From Galerina marginata (taxonomy: Eukaryota; Basidiomycota; Agaricomycetes; Agaricales; Galerinaceae), in contig JAECYW010000001.1 in NCBI GenBank assembly GCA_023014335.1, forward strand, positions 620,001-684,000: 64,000 nucleotides of DNA. The letters run 5' to 3'. Below the pieces are notes generated by a model. The model made no database searches. It was not told the DNA's origin and was given only the letters and a program-made list of their open reading frames with translations. Of this stretch, positions 1-12,091 are shown in pieces. How positions within the stretch are numbered: the first letter of the stretch is position 1; every line of letters begins with the position of its first letter. Position numbers and translations under genes: made by a program.

Positions 1-85
1 TTATCTAACCATCTTCGCCGAGATCATCATATCGTCGTCAAGCAAGAAGGTATCGATATCAAAGGTGATGTAGTATGTACACATT

Positions 86-1907
86 TTATTTACATCTCTG
101 CCCAACGATTGCCTTCCCATGTTCCTATAATTACGTTCAGTATCATTCTCGACGACACAACACCTGATGAACATACCTGCCATTCCTCCCTGCTGATCCA
201 CAACTGATGGAAAGTGCCCAAGCTCGCCAGAATACTTCCTCCCAGCCAGCCGCCATAACGGCGTTCGATAGGGTTGCCAGGGGCATGGATTTTTGTCTAT
301 CCGTAGCAAAAGGAAAAAAGTCAACAAAGATAATGTCCTGTCAAGGTTAAATAAAACGTACATGGGGAAAGGTCCTCGTCAATTCACTCGATAGACGATC
401 AGCAAATCCAGAAAACAAACTGCCCCCGCCTGTCAAGACAACGTTGCCCATTAAAACCTGGCGCAGTTCGGGGTCGCAGGCTCTCAGGGCTTCTGTGATG
501 AGCGATGGGATGCTCTTGGGCAGATTGGGATTTGAAGCCTGGAAAGGTATGTTAAATAAGAATGATAAAAGTCAGTTAGGAACCCAACACCCACAACAAG
601 TGCCTGTGAATGGAAGAAAAACTGTTCTCCAACTAGAAACCTTTCTGATCCAAAATATGTATTGTACCCAGTAGGGAATTCATACTGGCGAAGCGGCCGC
701 TGAGCAGCTAATCTAGCCGAAAGACGAACCACCGTTAAGTTACCAGCTCCTGAAATTGGAGACATGCTCACTGATCATTCCACCCTTGGTCGAGTACCCC
801 AGCAACGGTTTGTATCCACTCGTCTACTTCTCGTGACTCTGCCCAAGCACGCCAGCTCTCGGTGGTTCCTGTAATCCTGTCTTCCCTGAGCATGTATTTC
901 GGCATCGCACCTGCATCTACGGGCTTTGGAAAAAAGTTCAGAAAACACGCCAGCAACTGTATGTAATGAACCTTACCAATTTGCTTGCAATCAGTTGGTG
1001 AGGTAAGAGTTCAATCCCCCGTCGATGTTGTGTGGGCGAAACAAGAAGATGGCGCGCATGAGCGTGAACAAGCTTTGGAAGGGGAGAATAGGCAAGACCT
1101 ATCACAATTCAATTAATAAAGTCACAATAATCACAACAAGTCCCACCTTTTCGGAGAACAAAACCATCTACAACGGGAGTGACACTCGCCATCGCCTGAC
1201 CAACGTCAATAACCAAAGCAGAACCCTTTCCAGCAGCAAAACTAAGAAATAAACATGATTCATTTGCATTCACCTGAGATACATATCAGCACTCACGCGT
1301 TCAAGACTCCGGTATTCGCGATGTAAAAGGCTGGTACATTGAACTCTTCAAACATCATCTCTGCCATGCGCTCTCTATTGGCCGGTGTATTCCAGGTAGG
1401 TTCAGTGACGAGTATGGGGTGCTCTGACGCGTTACAGAGCATCACTTTGCTTAATGCATGGTCGATTAACGGTTTTATGGGGTTGAAGTCATTAACTGAA
1501 GGAGTCAAACATAAGCGCCAGACGGATATTAAACAGAACTAGTTGAAGCACGAACTTAGTCCGTCTATAAGTGGATTCCCGACTTCCATTCCCTCTCTCC
1601 ATACCGATGGACCAGACTGGCCAAGGTAGATCTTTGAGAACTTGGACTTCTCCACCGGTGCCTCTGGGTTTTCTGCATCCTCGGACATGACAACATCCAT
1701 ATCCGGTTGGGATGGGAGGAAGCCATAAGAAGACGGGATTATAGCCTTTGGAGTATCATCCCCAGCGTACCCCGCTCGTAAAGATGACGTTCCTATATCG
1801 ACAACCAAAGCAGAAACCTCATCTGGACACGATAAGTCGCGTCGGTTCGAACATGAGAATTAGAGACATATCGCATTCAAATACTTACCTCCGCCGTAGT
1901 TTACCAT
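86..1907 (-). CDS. ARP4: Actin-related protein 4 (chromatin remodelling/NuA4 subunit)
   Basis: Actin-fold subunit that in fungi belongs to the NuA4 acetyltransferase and the INO80 and SWR1 remodellers, acting in the nucleus. The start is a 19-nt first exon (1889-1907) that joins to give [17 protein letters not shown], followed by the actin nucleotide-binding segment [15 protein letters not shown]. Later exons carry [49 protein letters not shown] and the phosphate-2 loop [17 protein letters not shown]. The last exon ends in [12 protein letters not shown] and a stop at 86-88. At least eight exons are needed. The intron 713-771 restores the join WNDQ/LAAQRP. One downstream donor could be GC (after HSQ) or GT two codons later. 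No frame break was found. It is divergently paired with ERB1. Confidence 0.93.
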
Positions 1908-2140
1908 CCCGGAAAATTTTAAGAGCACAAGCACGTACGCTGAACGCGACCGTGAAGGTGGTTTATCGAAAGGTAGTTTCAAAAGCAGTTAGGCCAACAG
2001 TTCAAGGCTTCATCTGACCTGTTTGGCTCTGCTTGCAACAGTGGGCTCGGCGTAGCTCACGTGGTCACGTAAAATACGATCGCCTTCGAATCTTTTTTGG
2101 AATTCGATTCTGCGCGTCGGCTTGCAAGACCGAGCTGAAC
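1908..2140. promoter_or_regulatory. Shared divergent promoter of ARP4 and ERB1
   Basis: These 233 bases separate two start codons pointing away from each other, so both promoters must lie here. A perfect CACGTG palindrome at 2058-2063 lies about 80 bases upstream of the ERB1 ATG and is followed at once by a second TCACGT half. In fungi CACGTG is the site of bHLH proteins of the Cbf1/USF type; binding here is inference. No TATA box is evident. Confidence 0.5.
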
Positions 2141-4755
2141 ATGGTGGCTCCTCGGTCAACCCAAAGATTAACAAAACGGAAACAAGTTGAAGAACAGGAA
2201 GATGCGTTTGCCGAAGATCTGCAACCCAACGGCGCCTTGGAAATGCTGAGCGACGAGGAGGACGACGGAAATGCATCCTCGGACGATGGCCAGCTTGACG
2301 ACTTTCCAGAAATTGACAACGGGAGTGATAGCGAGGGGAGCGAGGAGGATGAGGACGAACAGGAAAGCGACGAACAGGAAGATGACGACGAAGGCAATTC
2401 CGACGATTCACTTCACGTTTTCCCAAAGGCAAAAATTATCATCTCCGACATTACGAAACAGCCAAAAACTGTATATCCTGAAATTGAGCCAGACTATGAT
2501 TCCGATTCATCGACAGAAGATGTGAGTAAGATGATGCTCTCCCTGTTTCCCTTTTCTAAACTTTGAGTAGGCGCCCAACCGTGTCGGCAATGTGCCAATG
2601 CATTGGTACGACGATCTACCTCACATAGGCTACGACATAAACGGGCAGAAGGTTTTGCGTCCCGCCCGTGGTGACGAATTGGATAATTTTTTAGCAACTG
2701 TTGACGATTCTTCAGCATGGTACACCGTTCTCTACTCATCGCGAGAACCGACCTTTATTTCTCTCCTTCTAGGACGTCTGCGTTCGATAAGAATGCTCAG
2801 ACGGATAAACCGCTCACGTCCGAAGAACTAGATCTTATCCGCAGGCTATACACAAACGAGAATCCCGACGCAAGCTACGACCCATATGAGCCCATGACAG
2901 AATGGTTTACAGGGAAAGGCAAAGAAGAGATCATGCCCCTGTCAGGTGCCCTCGAGCCAAAACGACGCTGGGTCCCCAGTAGATGGGAAAAGCAAAAGGT
3001 ATGATGCTCCACTCATTTGTTCTTTATATAAATACTGACAAAAAATTCAAGGTCATGAAAATCGTACGCGCAATTCGTCAAGGCCGTATCCTTCCTTCAA
3101 AGTCTAAATCCACCACCAAATTTGAACCATTCGCTATCTGGTCAGAACCGCCGTCGTCTCATCCGCCTCCCTTACCAGCACCCAAGCCTCCCCTTCCCAC
3201 CAACGCCGAATCATACAATCCTCCAGAAGAATACCTACCCACAGAAGAAGAACGTAAGGCATGGGAAGCACTCGACCCCGAGGATCGCGAACGCGATTAT
3301 CTACCCCAAAAATACTCTTCACTGCGCCTGGTTCCAGCGTACGATCGCTTCGTTAAAGAACGGTTCAACCGACAACTGGACCTCTACCTCGCTCCTCGAG
3401 TGCAACGGGTCAAGCTTAACATAGACCCCAATTCTTTAATTCCCAAACTACCCAGCCCCAATAGTCTAAAGCCTTTCCCAAATTATCGCGGTTTGCAGTT
3501 CACCCATTCGAACAGCCGGGCAAGATCCGTCAGTGTCAGCCCAGATGGCGAATGGGTCCTCAGTGGAGATGAGGATGGAACTGTTAGCCTCTGGGAAATA
3601 ATTGTCGGACGAGAGGTTAAAAGATGGAAGTTCAAAGGGAAAATCGGCGCTTTGGCCTGGTGTCCCAGGACCGACGTCAGATATTTCGCTGTTGGAATGT
3701 AAGCTCGTAGTGGTTGTCTATTCCTTCGGTTTTATTCAACCTTTTTTCTCTCAGCGAGGACACTATCCATTTCATCATCCCTCCAAACGTTGACGCGTCT
3801 GTTTTGTCTGTTACACAAACAGTCTTGGCTCCTGCTACACTCCCTCCAGCCCCCACCACCTCTTCTCCCGTCAAGTGGGTAACACCACACTCTAACACAT
3901 GGTCCTTGGACACTCCGATTTTGACAATTGATTTACCGACATCATCTGGAACACCTACCCATTTCTGTTGGCACCGTCGAGGCGATTACCTTTCAAGTGT
4001 TTGTGAGTCAGTTCATTGTATTGCCAATCACATCTCTCAACGTAGTGACGCATGTCCTCCAGGTACTGGTGGAGCTAATGGTGGCGTATGGATACACCAA
4101 ATAACCCGCAGGCATTCCCAAGCGCCTTTCAAAAAAATCAAAGGCAACGTTCAATCCGTCCTTTTCCACCCATTGAAGCCACACTTTTTCGTGGCGGTTG
4201 GTTATTATGTTTTTCGCATTTTAATCCGTCTAATGTCCCGCCTACAGACGCAACAATACGTTCGGATATATAACCTCTCAGAACAAAAGCTGATCAAAAC
4301 TTTAATTCCTGGCATCAAATGGATTTCCTCAATGGATGTCCACCCATCAGGAGATCATCTAATCGTCGGCGGTTACGACCGCAAGTTGTGCTGGTTCGAC
4401 CTGGAGTTAAGTGAAAAACCATACAAAATCCTACGGTAATTCTTTCATGTTTCTGAAGTCTACAACCTCACTAAAGTTGATCACATCTAGGTATCATTCA
4501 CGTGCCATCAGATCATTGCAATTCCACCCAACATACCCACTTTTTGCCTCGTCTTCGGATGATGGATCAATCCAAATCTTCCATTCTAGAGTCTACAATG
4601 ACCTCATGACAGACCCACTAATCGTTCCTCTGAAAATTTTACGAGGACACCAAGTTACAGATGGCCTTGGGGTCCTCCAGATTAGATGGTGTAACAAATA
4701 CCCATGGTTAGTTAGCAGTGCTGCAGATGGCAACGTCGCGGTGTGGTGTAGTTAG
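2141..4755 (+). CDS. ERB1: Ribosome biogenesis protein ERB1/BOP1
   Basis: Nucleolar subunit of the PeBoW complex (with Nop7/Pes1 and Ytm1/WDR12), needed for 25S/28S and 5.8S rRNA maturation. An acidic N-terminus (about residues 25-120) is followed by the BOP1NT domain, with [20 protein letters not shown] and the tail [19 protein letters not shown]-terminal WD40 propeller follows ([22 protein letters not shown], ending AADGNVAVW). Introns begin at 2522, 2720 and about 2999, 3700, 4005, 4200 and 4437, and all joins keep the frame. An in-frame ATG at 2033 would add 36 residues. I chose 2141 because the protein is then preceded by the likely promoter and begins like other ERB1 proteins. Confidence 0.94.
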
Positions 4756-5999
4756 GGAAGTCTTGTACTTGGCTTTTTCTTCCTTGATGCAATAGACTCT
4801 CAGCCGCATTTCCAGGTTGCGCCATGTCACTAGCCTGGTCAAGTGATCCGACTTCCTTTTGAGCAAGTAAGACCACCTCCATTATCAAATCTTGGGAGTT
4901 TACATTACACAAATGGGCGAACCCTTCCAGTTATCCACCTTGTTGCACCTCTCTTGTGATTAGCATTTATCTGTATCCTTGAGCTGGAGCTCGACTCCCT
5001 TTGTGGCCACACTACTGTTGATTCGCAGGAATAACGAAACGTCAACTGCTTGACGGTGCACCTTTGTGATCGGCATATTATCGCAAGGAACGAACGAAAG
5101 CTCGACAAAAGCAAGACACAACTATAAAGGTGGCCAAAAAATCCAGAAGAAGAGACGGGCATCAAATTACCCACCGGACTTCGATTTTATTTTTCTTCTA
5201 CTTGGGTAGACACAGCGCGCAAGGTACGGCATGTTCCTCGAATTGGACCTCTTTGTTTCACCTGTTTACTTAAATGCTTCAGCTGAGAGACACGTCTATC
5301 AAACCACATGATAAAAACGCTGATACTCTAGAAGGAATCCACATACCGATCAGAGCCTAGGAGCTCAATCGATCCTTCTCTGAAATAGCGAGATTTCTAG
5401 GAACCGACTACATTAGTAAGTTCCTCGACAATATTGTTCCGCCACCAGAACGGACTGCGCCTGCTTTATGTCCGAGTCCTCGGTCAGTAAAATCGAAGCT
5501 CACGCCTCCTTAATTCTTTCACTTATAGTTGAGGTTACAGCCTCTGGCAAGAAGAGTCTTATGGAAGGCGTTGGAGATTTTACCAAGAACCAACCAATCC
5601 GTCCCATGCTTACAGGTGCTGGATTTTGTTACAACTCTGTCTGCAGATCTACATTATTCACGCTAGTAATCCTGATCTTCACAAGCACTGTACTCAACAA
5701 AGGTATACACGAACATAGAAATAGTTTCTAGGTTGACTTCTAGCGCTTGTTAAAGGACTTCCCTGATACTAGGTCAAGCTTTCATTGACACCGTGAAATT
5801 CTTCGCTTGATCGCGCATTCATCCCGCTTGAATGGAATGTCCTTCTCCGGTGATAAAGGTGAAGCGTAAATTGGCTCCAAGGAACAGAGTTGCTGATCGG
5901 AACCCTGCAACTTATAACCTCAACTTTGGCCAGTCTTCACCAACTTTTTTGTTCTTTACTCTCGATAACCAACTTCAATTCTCTGTCGTGCTCGTCAAG
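4756..5999. other. Intergenic stretch, no gene recognised
   Basis: About 1.2 kb between the ERB1 stop and the next gene. Short open frames occur on both strands (for example 5468-5731), but none shows a known domain, a convincing exon chain or a signal peptide. It probably holds the ERB1 3' end and the promoter of the membrane protein gene. Confidence 0.5.
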
Positions 6000-7884
6000 A
6001 TGGTCAACTGGTCAGATCCAAACGAAATTGCTAGAGATTCGGGTCAGTCGCCTCTTTTAAGCGCGTTGCTATGTTCAACTTCCTGCCTAGACGTGTTTCA
6101 TAAGCTCGTTTTCGCGTTCTTTGGGGCATATGTATGGGAGCTGTGTACGACCTGGGACTTTGAATTGTCGTTGCTCACAAAGCGCCGGACCTTTCGACTG
6201 CCGCTGGTATGTTTATCTTCAAACCCATCTCCTACAGCCCAACACGCAAGGCCCTTAATATTTCTCCTTGTAGAGTATGTGCTTTGCGTCTAGGTTTTAC
6301 ACAGCTCTCACCTACCCACAGTCTTGTTCTTTCTTTGTCGATATTGCATGCTCTTCGCATTCGTGGGCTTGTGAGTCTCTGAGATACTCCCGTCATACAG
6401 ATATTATTAAAATTTGTATCTACAGAATTATTTCTCTTTCAATGACAACCGAAGTACGTGTTCACGGCACGAACCGGTGTTTCAAGACCTCCATTGACCA
6501 TTTTTCACAATCCTCAGGTCAATTGCCGAGTAAGCAGCACTATCCTCACCACCTCGTTCATTCGGCGTTTACTAAAGTGACGACAGGCTCTTTATGCTTT
6601 TAATTCAGTTAGTTTTGTTCCACTCCACGGAAGTGACTTTCCTTGACCGTGTCAACTTTTCAGTGGACAGGAAATATGTCTATCCTTTGCGCATCGACGT
6701 CCTTGATGCTTAGGACGTAAGTATTGCAGTTTTAAATTTCCGTACATATTTGATGAGGAGCCCAGGATCGCTCTCTGGGAGCGCCGTAGATCGATCATGG
6801 TCATTCTCGGTGTCTTGTGTCTAGCCCATTGGGCTTTGCTGTACAGAACGATGTTTATTGTGGTCGCACAATGGGAACCCGCAGTAGACGCCTGTGTCGT
6901 CGTCCAGACCAATCCGTCCACGCTCAACATCACCTTCTTTTTCAGTACGTCCTATCATGGTGAAGATATATACTCACCATGTTAACAGATTTATTAAGCT
7001 ATGGGATTTGATTTGGTTATACTGATATTCACAGCAGTCGCCCTACTCGCCCGCCATTCCGCACGTACTGGACTCTGGAAGTTGCTCTTTCAGGACGGGC
7101 TGGTGTATTTCGTCCTCACGTTCTCGACAAATTGCATCCCGGCAGTGCGTAAATTTTTTCCGACGTTCATTATATCCGACCAAATGGTCATATCTCTCAG
7201 GTCCTGAACGTCCTTAACTTAAACAGTGAGGACTCTTCCATAATCTTTCTCTAAAGTAATTGACCAAGGTAAACTATGATTAGCTCCCATGAACGTGTAA
7301 GGTTTTGTTCGCTTTCTTTTTCGTGTTTAAACTGACACCTTTTCAGCCTTGCCACAGTAAGATTAAATTATTGATATTTGTTCAATTAAATCCCGAGCTC
7401 GCAATAGATCCCAGCAGCTACGATAACGTACGCAATTTTTGTCTCACTGGTTTAGTTTATTTACATGAGGTATCTGCAGCTCAATGGCTGCGTGTCGCGC
7501 GGTCATGCGATTGCTCGAGTTCAACTCTAACGATGTATACGTTCATTCGATTTCTGCCGCGATGACTGGCAGTAATCCTCCAGCACGTCACAACATCGTT
7601 CCTCCCCTCAAACCACAAAAGCTATCACGCACCCGTCCAGAAGTCCTTGTTACAACGGAACATATCACAATGACGGAATTTCCGTGAGCGCTTCTCATCC
7701 TACTAGACTTTCTTAACTTTTGTAACGGACCAATCGCAGATCCTCTGGAGCAAGTTCGCCATACATGCGGACTGAACGACAAAAGCAGGGGTCCTCCATT
7801 GACGTACAGTCAACGAGGGGCACAGACGTAGAGGCCCACTCAAACAAAGACGAAAAGGTGTCGTTCGAGTTTCCGAGGCTTTGA
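6000..7884 (+). CDS. Multi-exon seven-helix fungal membrane protein
   Basis: Integral membrane protein of a family that is multi-copy in Agaricomycetes; function unknown. It begins MVNWSDPNEIARDS, and spliced segments give FAFFGAYVWELCTTWDFELS, FFLCRYCMLFAFVG, LIISLSMTTEVNCRALYAFN, STSLMLRTIALWERRRS, GVLCLAHWALLYRTMFIVV, TMGFDLVILIFTAVALLARH and ATITSMAACRAVMRLLEFN, consistent with about seven helices. A hydrophilic tail ends SFEFPRL. At least a dozen exons are needed, several very short: 6518-6529 (12 nt), 7201-7225 (25 nt), 7284-7296 (13 nt), 7347-7356 (10 nt) and 7408-7427 (20 nt). The join near 6210-6320 is the least certain part. The last exon, from about 7740, is supported only by phase and a clean stop. 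Confidence 0.75.
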
Positions 7885-8054
7885 AAATCAAAGGACATAA
7901 GTTTGCAGCACGAAATCTTGAAGAAAGCTCCACAGTCGAAAACCTACCACGTAGAATTGCAATAACTAACTGTCGACTGTAGTTGTAGATTGCGCACAAA
8001 AAAAAAACATAAAATACTTGGTTGTACATACGATGGGTATAGTGTAAATGTTTT

Positions 8055-8721
8055 TCAGCGTCTTCGTTTCGAGCGTCCTGCTTTTCTTTTTGCAGCGATG
8101 CCTCCCTGGCGATTCATGCCTAATGATGTTGCCCTAGCTGGCATGCCTTTGGATTTCCGCCATTCCTCTCTTCGTGAGCCGCGTGGACCATGTGTTGACA
8201 CCTGCCGGGGCTTTTCTGTGTCGATCGACATGTGGTCTAGGTTGGATAATAAATAAAAGAGTAGTGGCCTAACGGTGGAAAACAGACCTGGTTGATCCTG
8301 TAGAGAATCATCCGGTCCCTGTGCTGTAAACAGAAAATAAGGTCAATGACCGTCTATCCGCGAAAATTTGTGACCAAATTCAGAATCATCAAGACGAATC
8401 CTCCGAGGGGTCTGGCCGGCCCCATCCCGTAAACAAAGGCGTCCTTCCGTGAACATTGGATCCCCAAAAGTTCTCTAATCCTTCCAGAGTGATGTCGTTC
8501 GGATCTAAAAGACCAAAAGTCGCGAACGAACACCAACCTGGGATTTCTTCGTCTCCCTCGGCTTCTCTTATCGGGACATCTCCGTCAGATGCCTTCTGTA
8601 CTTGTATGAGTTTTGTATTGAGGCGATTTAGTCGTCCTGCCTCTGCTGCGGCATATACACCTGATTCTCGCTTTTTTGAGCGGAACGATCGCTTGACTTT
8701 GGATCTAAGGGATTTTGCCAT
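8055..8721 (-). CDS. DUF2423-family small basic nuclear protein
   Basis: The N-terminus MAKSLRSKVKRSFRSKKRE is the DUF2423 signature, followed by YAAAEAGRLNRLNTKL and GLLDPNDITLEGLENF. A separate C-terminal exon carries STHGPRGSRREEWRKSKG and a very basic tail ending KRKAGRSKRRR. The family is small, Lys/Arg-rich and probably nuclear or nucleolar; no biochemical role is established. Three introns are inferred: about 8409-8451, one ending near 8320, and one between about 8240 and 8280. The first of these (43 nt) is the weakest; without it the protein would stop early at DSS. The stop is at 8055-8057. Confidence 0.75.
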
Positions 8722-9242
8722 TACGAATGTGAATTTTTGTGCTGGAACTTTCTTTGTCGGTTCCGTGAGTGTGGTGGTGCGGGTGGTGATGGTGTGTTTG
8801 CAAGATTTGAACTGCGGCAGAACATGACTCCAGAGAATACTTATAGGAAAAATAATTTAAGCGGAGATTCAAAATTTAAAGTGGCATTGCTCGACTCAGC
8901 AGCAGTTCGAGTCATCTCGGACTCTTATTGGTTTGTGTAAAAAAGAGTTATGCTCTTTCCTTTCTATCTCAAAGACAATTCCAGATGCTTCAAGTTAGCT
9001 GACTTCGTTCCCACAAGTACTAGGAATGCTCATGAAGCGAGAACATTTTCATACAAAATTACAGCGGCCTCAACGATTAACCCTCATCATTGTTTGTGTA
9101 TCTTTTTAGCCCAAGACTTCCAGTGGGGCGCCAAATGTCGAGGTAGGAATCGGATTGGGAAATTCCGACAGCATAAATGAATAATGAATGCTCTCAATGC
9201 ATTTTACGTCCAAGAATCGCTCATTCGCGATCGTTTGCGGTA
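8722..9242. other. Intergenic stretch between two minus-strand genes
   Basis: About 520 bases holding the upstream region of the DUF2423 gene and the 3' end of the SmF gene. Only short frames without recognisable similarity are present. No tRNA, repeat or other element was seen. Confidence 0.5.
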
Positions 9243-9711
9243 TTATTCTGAAGATTCTGGCGGAGCCTCTCTGTAAAACAAGGTCGTTGCGTGTTAGCCA
9301 TAAAGTAGAATGCAAGGATATGAAGTGAGACTTATAATATAAAGCACGTTGTTACATCTAGGACATCGACGTCTATGAGCTTTCTGGGAAACGTGCACGG
9401 TAACAAAAACGTACCTAATAAACACTTCGCCTAGAGCTCCATTGGATTTCCCATCTTGGTATTCCTCCGTATTGGCAAGCTGTGGAGATAAATCAGTCGC
9501 GAAGACAGTTATGGAGTGGATACTCACCTGGAGGTTCATGTATCCGTCCGTGCTGACCAGGAAGCCTTTGTACTCGAGTCCCCATTTTAGGCGAACATAG
9601 ACAGGTTTTCCCGTGAGCTCCTGAAGAAATGGTTTGGGGTTCACAGGGTTGACCTAGAAAGGTGGTTAAACGCGAATCAGTCCAGGAGATCGAGAAACTC
9701 ACAGCCGCCAT
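9243..9711 (-). CDS. SMX3: Small nuclear ribonucleoprotein SmF
   Basis: Core Sm-ring subunit of the U1, U2, U4 and U5 snRNPs, needed for pre-mRNA splicing. Exon 1 encodes only MAA; exon 2 gives [18 protein letters not shown] and the Sm1 motif [20 protein letters not shown]. The next exon gives [20 protein letters not shown], followed by CNNVLYI of the Sm2 motif. The final join is unusual: the usual ending is LYIREAP, but no GT donor lies directly after LYI. The best fit uses a donor a few bases later and gives IIKAPPESSE. Length is about 88 residues, normal for the family. It is divergently paired with the NC2-beta gene. Confidence 0.92.
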
Positions 9712-9839
9712 GATGGTTGAAAGAGAACACGTGCGGACTTCTAAAACTCAAGTCTCCTTTGATCGTGACTTGCCCTCAAAACCAACTTCATCTCAATACC
9801 TTCTCTCATCCGGAAACTCTGTAGCCTTTTGAACCCGAC
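9712..9839. promoter_or_regulatory. Shared divergent promoter of SmF and NC2-beta
   Basis: Only 128 bases separate the two start codons. A CACGTG palindrome lies at 9728-9733, 17 bases upstream of the SmF ATG, in the range of the transcript start or 5' leader. No TATA box is visible. Confidence 0.5.
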
Positions 9840-10500
9840 ATGTCCGACCGCGAAGGCCATCCAGGAGGCGGGGCACCAGGAGATGACGATCTTTCATTGC
9901 CAAAGGCCACAGTGGCTAAGATGATTGCTGGTGTGTATTTATTGACCTTTAATCCAGCGTTACCTAGACACGACTCTAATCGCTTTATTTCAACAGAATT
10001 ATTGCCAAACGACGTGGTTTGCGCGAAGGAAACGCGTGATCTCGTTATAGAATGTTGTGTAGGTGAACACCGATGAGCTTGCTTCCGACCGCTTTGATTT
10101 CTTAACACGTCTGCTTAGAATTTATACATCTGATATCGTCGGAGGCGAATGAAATCTGCGAACAGGAAAACAAGAAAACGATAGCTCCTGAACACATTAT
10201 CGCGGCCCTAACGGTACGGTCATATCTGTTATGACTTGTAAATCTCACACATTCCCACACAGCGCCTTGGCTTCACAAATTTCGCCCCGGAAGTAGAAAG
10301 TGTATTGAAAGACCACAAGCAGCAGCAAAAGGTCGATATTCAATTCAATATCTTGTCCAACCTTCTGATTGTGTTCATAGGACCGGGAGAAGAAGGTGTC
10401 GAAGTTCGAGCAGTCAGGACTTACTGAAGCAGAATTGCTGGCAAAGCAAGAAGAACTTTTTGCAGCAAGTAGGGCAAGATTTCAATCCGGACAGCAATAA
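9840..10500 (+). CDS. NCB2: Negative cofactor 2 subunit beta (Dr1/Ncb2)
   Basis: Histone-fold protein that pairs with NC2-alpha (Drap1/Bur6) on TBP-DNA and blocks or redistributes pre-initiation complexes. Exons join to DDDLSLPKATVAKMIAELLP, NDVVCAKETRDLVIECCVEF, IHLISSEANEICEQENKKTI and PEHIIAALTRLGF, the full Dr1 histone fold. The tail SGLTEAELLAKQEELFAASR is also typical. The stop is at 10498-10500, giving about 140 residues, usual for the family. Introns begin near 9931, 10059, 10215 and 10333, and all joins keep the frame. Confidence 0.93.
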
Positions 10501-10562
10501 GTGCAACGGAGTGCTCTATTATCTTTATTCCTTCAAGCCTATCATACGTACGTGTATAAAAT

Positions 10563-11960
10563 CTAATTCAGGTTATTCTCTTGTCGCGTCTGTAAGACCC
10601 TCAATCTCCTGAGAGGTATATCTCCATTCCAACTCTCTTCCAATGACGATGCGCGCGAAAGTGATGGCAGTCCTTCTTGCTCGATGATAAACGATGCTGA
10701 AACAGCTGCGTAAAGTGTCGCTGATTAAAGGTCACCGTCAAGGCTTGAGTGGCAACTCCAATAGAATGCGAACCTCGGTAGACATCACCAGAAAGCACCA
10801 TACCAGCGGCAAAGCCTCCAAGGAACGCGTTACCCGCTCCTTATATTTGGTCGGAAGCCATTTACTTGAATGTTGAATAAAACTGACCTGTGACATCCAC
10901 AACCTTTTCAGTGTCTTCAGCAGTCCAGAATGCGTCCACCCATATTCCGTTTGTTTCGCGAGACTTCAGATATGAGCCCATTGGACCACTTCTGATCACA
11001 ATCCAGCCACTCTTCTGGTCGCCTACCCCAATGTCAAGGAATTTATCTGCTGCTTTTTCAATTATGTCTTTGGTAGGCGGAAGAGGAAGCGATAGTAGAG
11101 AAAGCGCTTCTTCGGCATTTGGACTGGTACACAGGCAGCATGGTAAGCATGCCCACGTTGATGACAAGGCTGTTTCTTTTTTACCTTAATATTGAGATTA
11201 AAGGCAGGACTTCTTTTAGGGCTGGAAGCTCTTCGGGCACGCATGCATCCTAACGGCAAAGCAAGATATGAAGATGAAATTGAAAAGGAATTGGCAACGC
11301 ATACCGGTATGGGCTCGTATACTGTGATAGGCTTCCACCCTTCTTCTACCTCTGACATGATAGCTGATGCTCGCGATGGTGAGCATATGAAATGCAGAAT
11401 TTTTGGCTTCTCGAGGTCGTTCCCAGCAAGGTCCTTGGGTGTCAAGCGTAACCTTGGGGTCTTATATTCGAACCTAAATGCTTTCGTGATTCTTCCGCTG
11501 CCGTGTCAAAATGCAAACAGGCTTACTCTCGATGCTCTCCACGATATGAATTAAGGGCCTTTGTTGTTCCGAGATGAAGCTGCTCTCTAAACATCCACAT
11601 TTCCTTCCCGTATTCCAGGAGCCTTTTTTCAATAGTTTCTGGAAAGTCGTAACCTCTATCGACAATCATGCCGATCTGCGATGGGGGCAACCTGACATAG
11701 AATAAATTAAGTGAACAAGTCGCGAGCTTGAAACGCTACTCGCCAGATACGGGCTCCGATAGCGGCGTAGGTGCCACCACCTCCAATCTATAGTAATTGA
11801 CGATACGATAAGGCACAGCTTTGGTGAGAGGGCGAAGCTGGCTTCCCTGTGGCTCGAGTGTGCGACCAGTTGGTTGACCTTCCTCGTCCATGAAGGAGAA
11901 TTCGTCGATAATGAACATGCCCAACGTAACGAATTTTTTCGGGGCATTCAATGAAGCCAT
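10563..11960 (-). CDS. MAK32: MAK32-like PfkB-family sugar kinase
   Basis: PfkB/ribokinase-fold protein most like yeast Mak32. The N-terminal exon reads MASLNAPKKFVTLGMFIIDE, followed by GGGGTYAAIGARIW, GMIVDRGYDFPETIEKRLLE, LEKPKILHFICSPSRASAI, VLPLISILSPNAEEALSLL and GWIVIRSGPMGSYLKSRETN. The PfkB signature DVTGAGNAFLGGFAAG is split by an intron and contains the GAG/N anion hole; the usual catalytic Asp position is Asn, as in other Mak32-like proteins as I recall, so kinase activity is uncertain. The last exon restores ATLYAAVSASFIIEQEGLPS and stops at 10563-10565. Seven or more exons, no frame break. In yeast MAK32 affects maintenance of the L-A particle; the cellular substrate is unknown. 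Confidence 0.85.
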
Positions 11961-12091
11961 TTTCCTTTCCAGTAGTTGGTAGCACTAGTAAAAGACAGAC
12001 CGAGATAAGATGTTCGATAGCGTGACCTCTGCGATGGGTTCATGACCTCGGACCACCACTTTCGCATTCGCCAACTTCATTGAAGAACCAG
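11961..12091. promoter_or_regulatory. Shared divergent promoter of the MAK32-like and PPTase genes
   Basis: A gap of 131 bases between two start codons facing away from each other. No clear TATA box or known palindrome was seen. Confidence 0.4.

Noticed and set aside
5468..5731. Possible small gene between ERB1 and the membrane protein
   Set aside because: No recognisable motif, no exon chain and no conserved start context.
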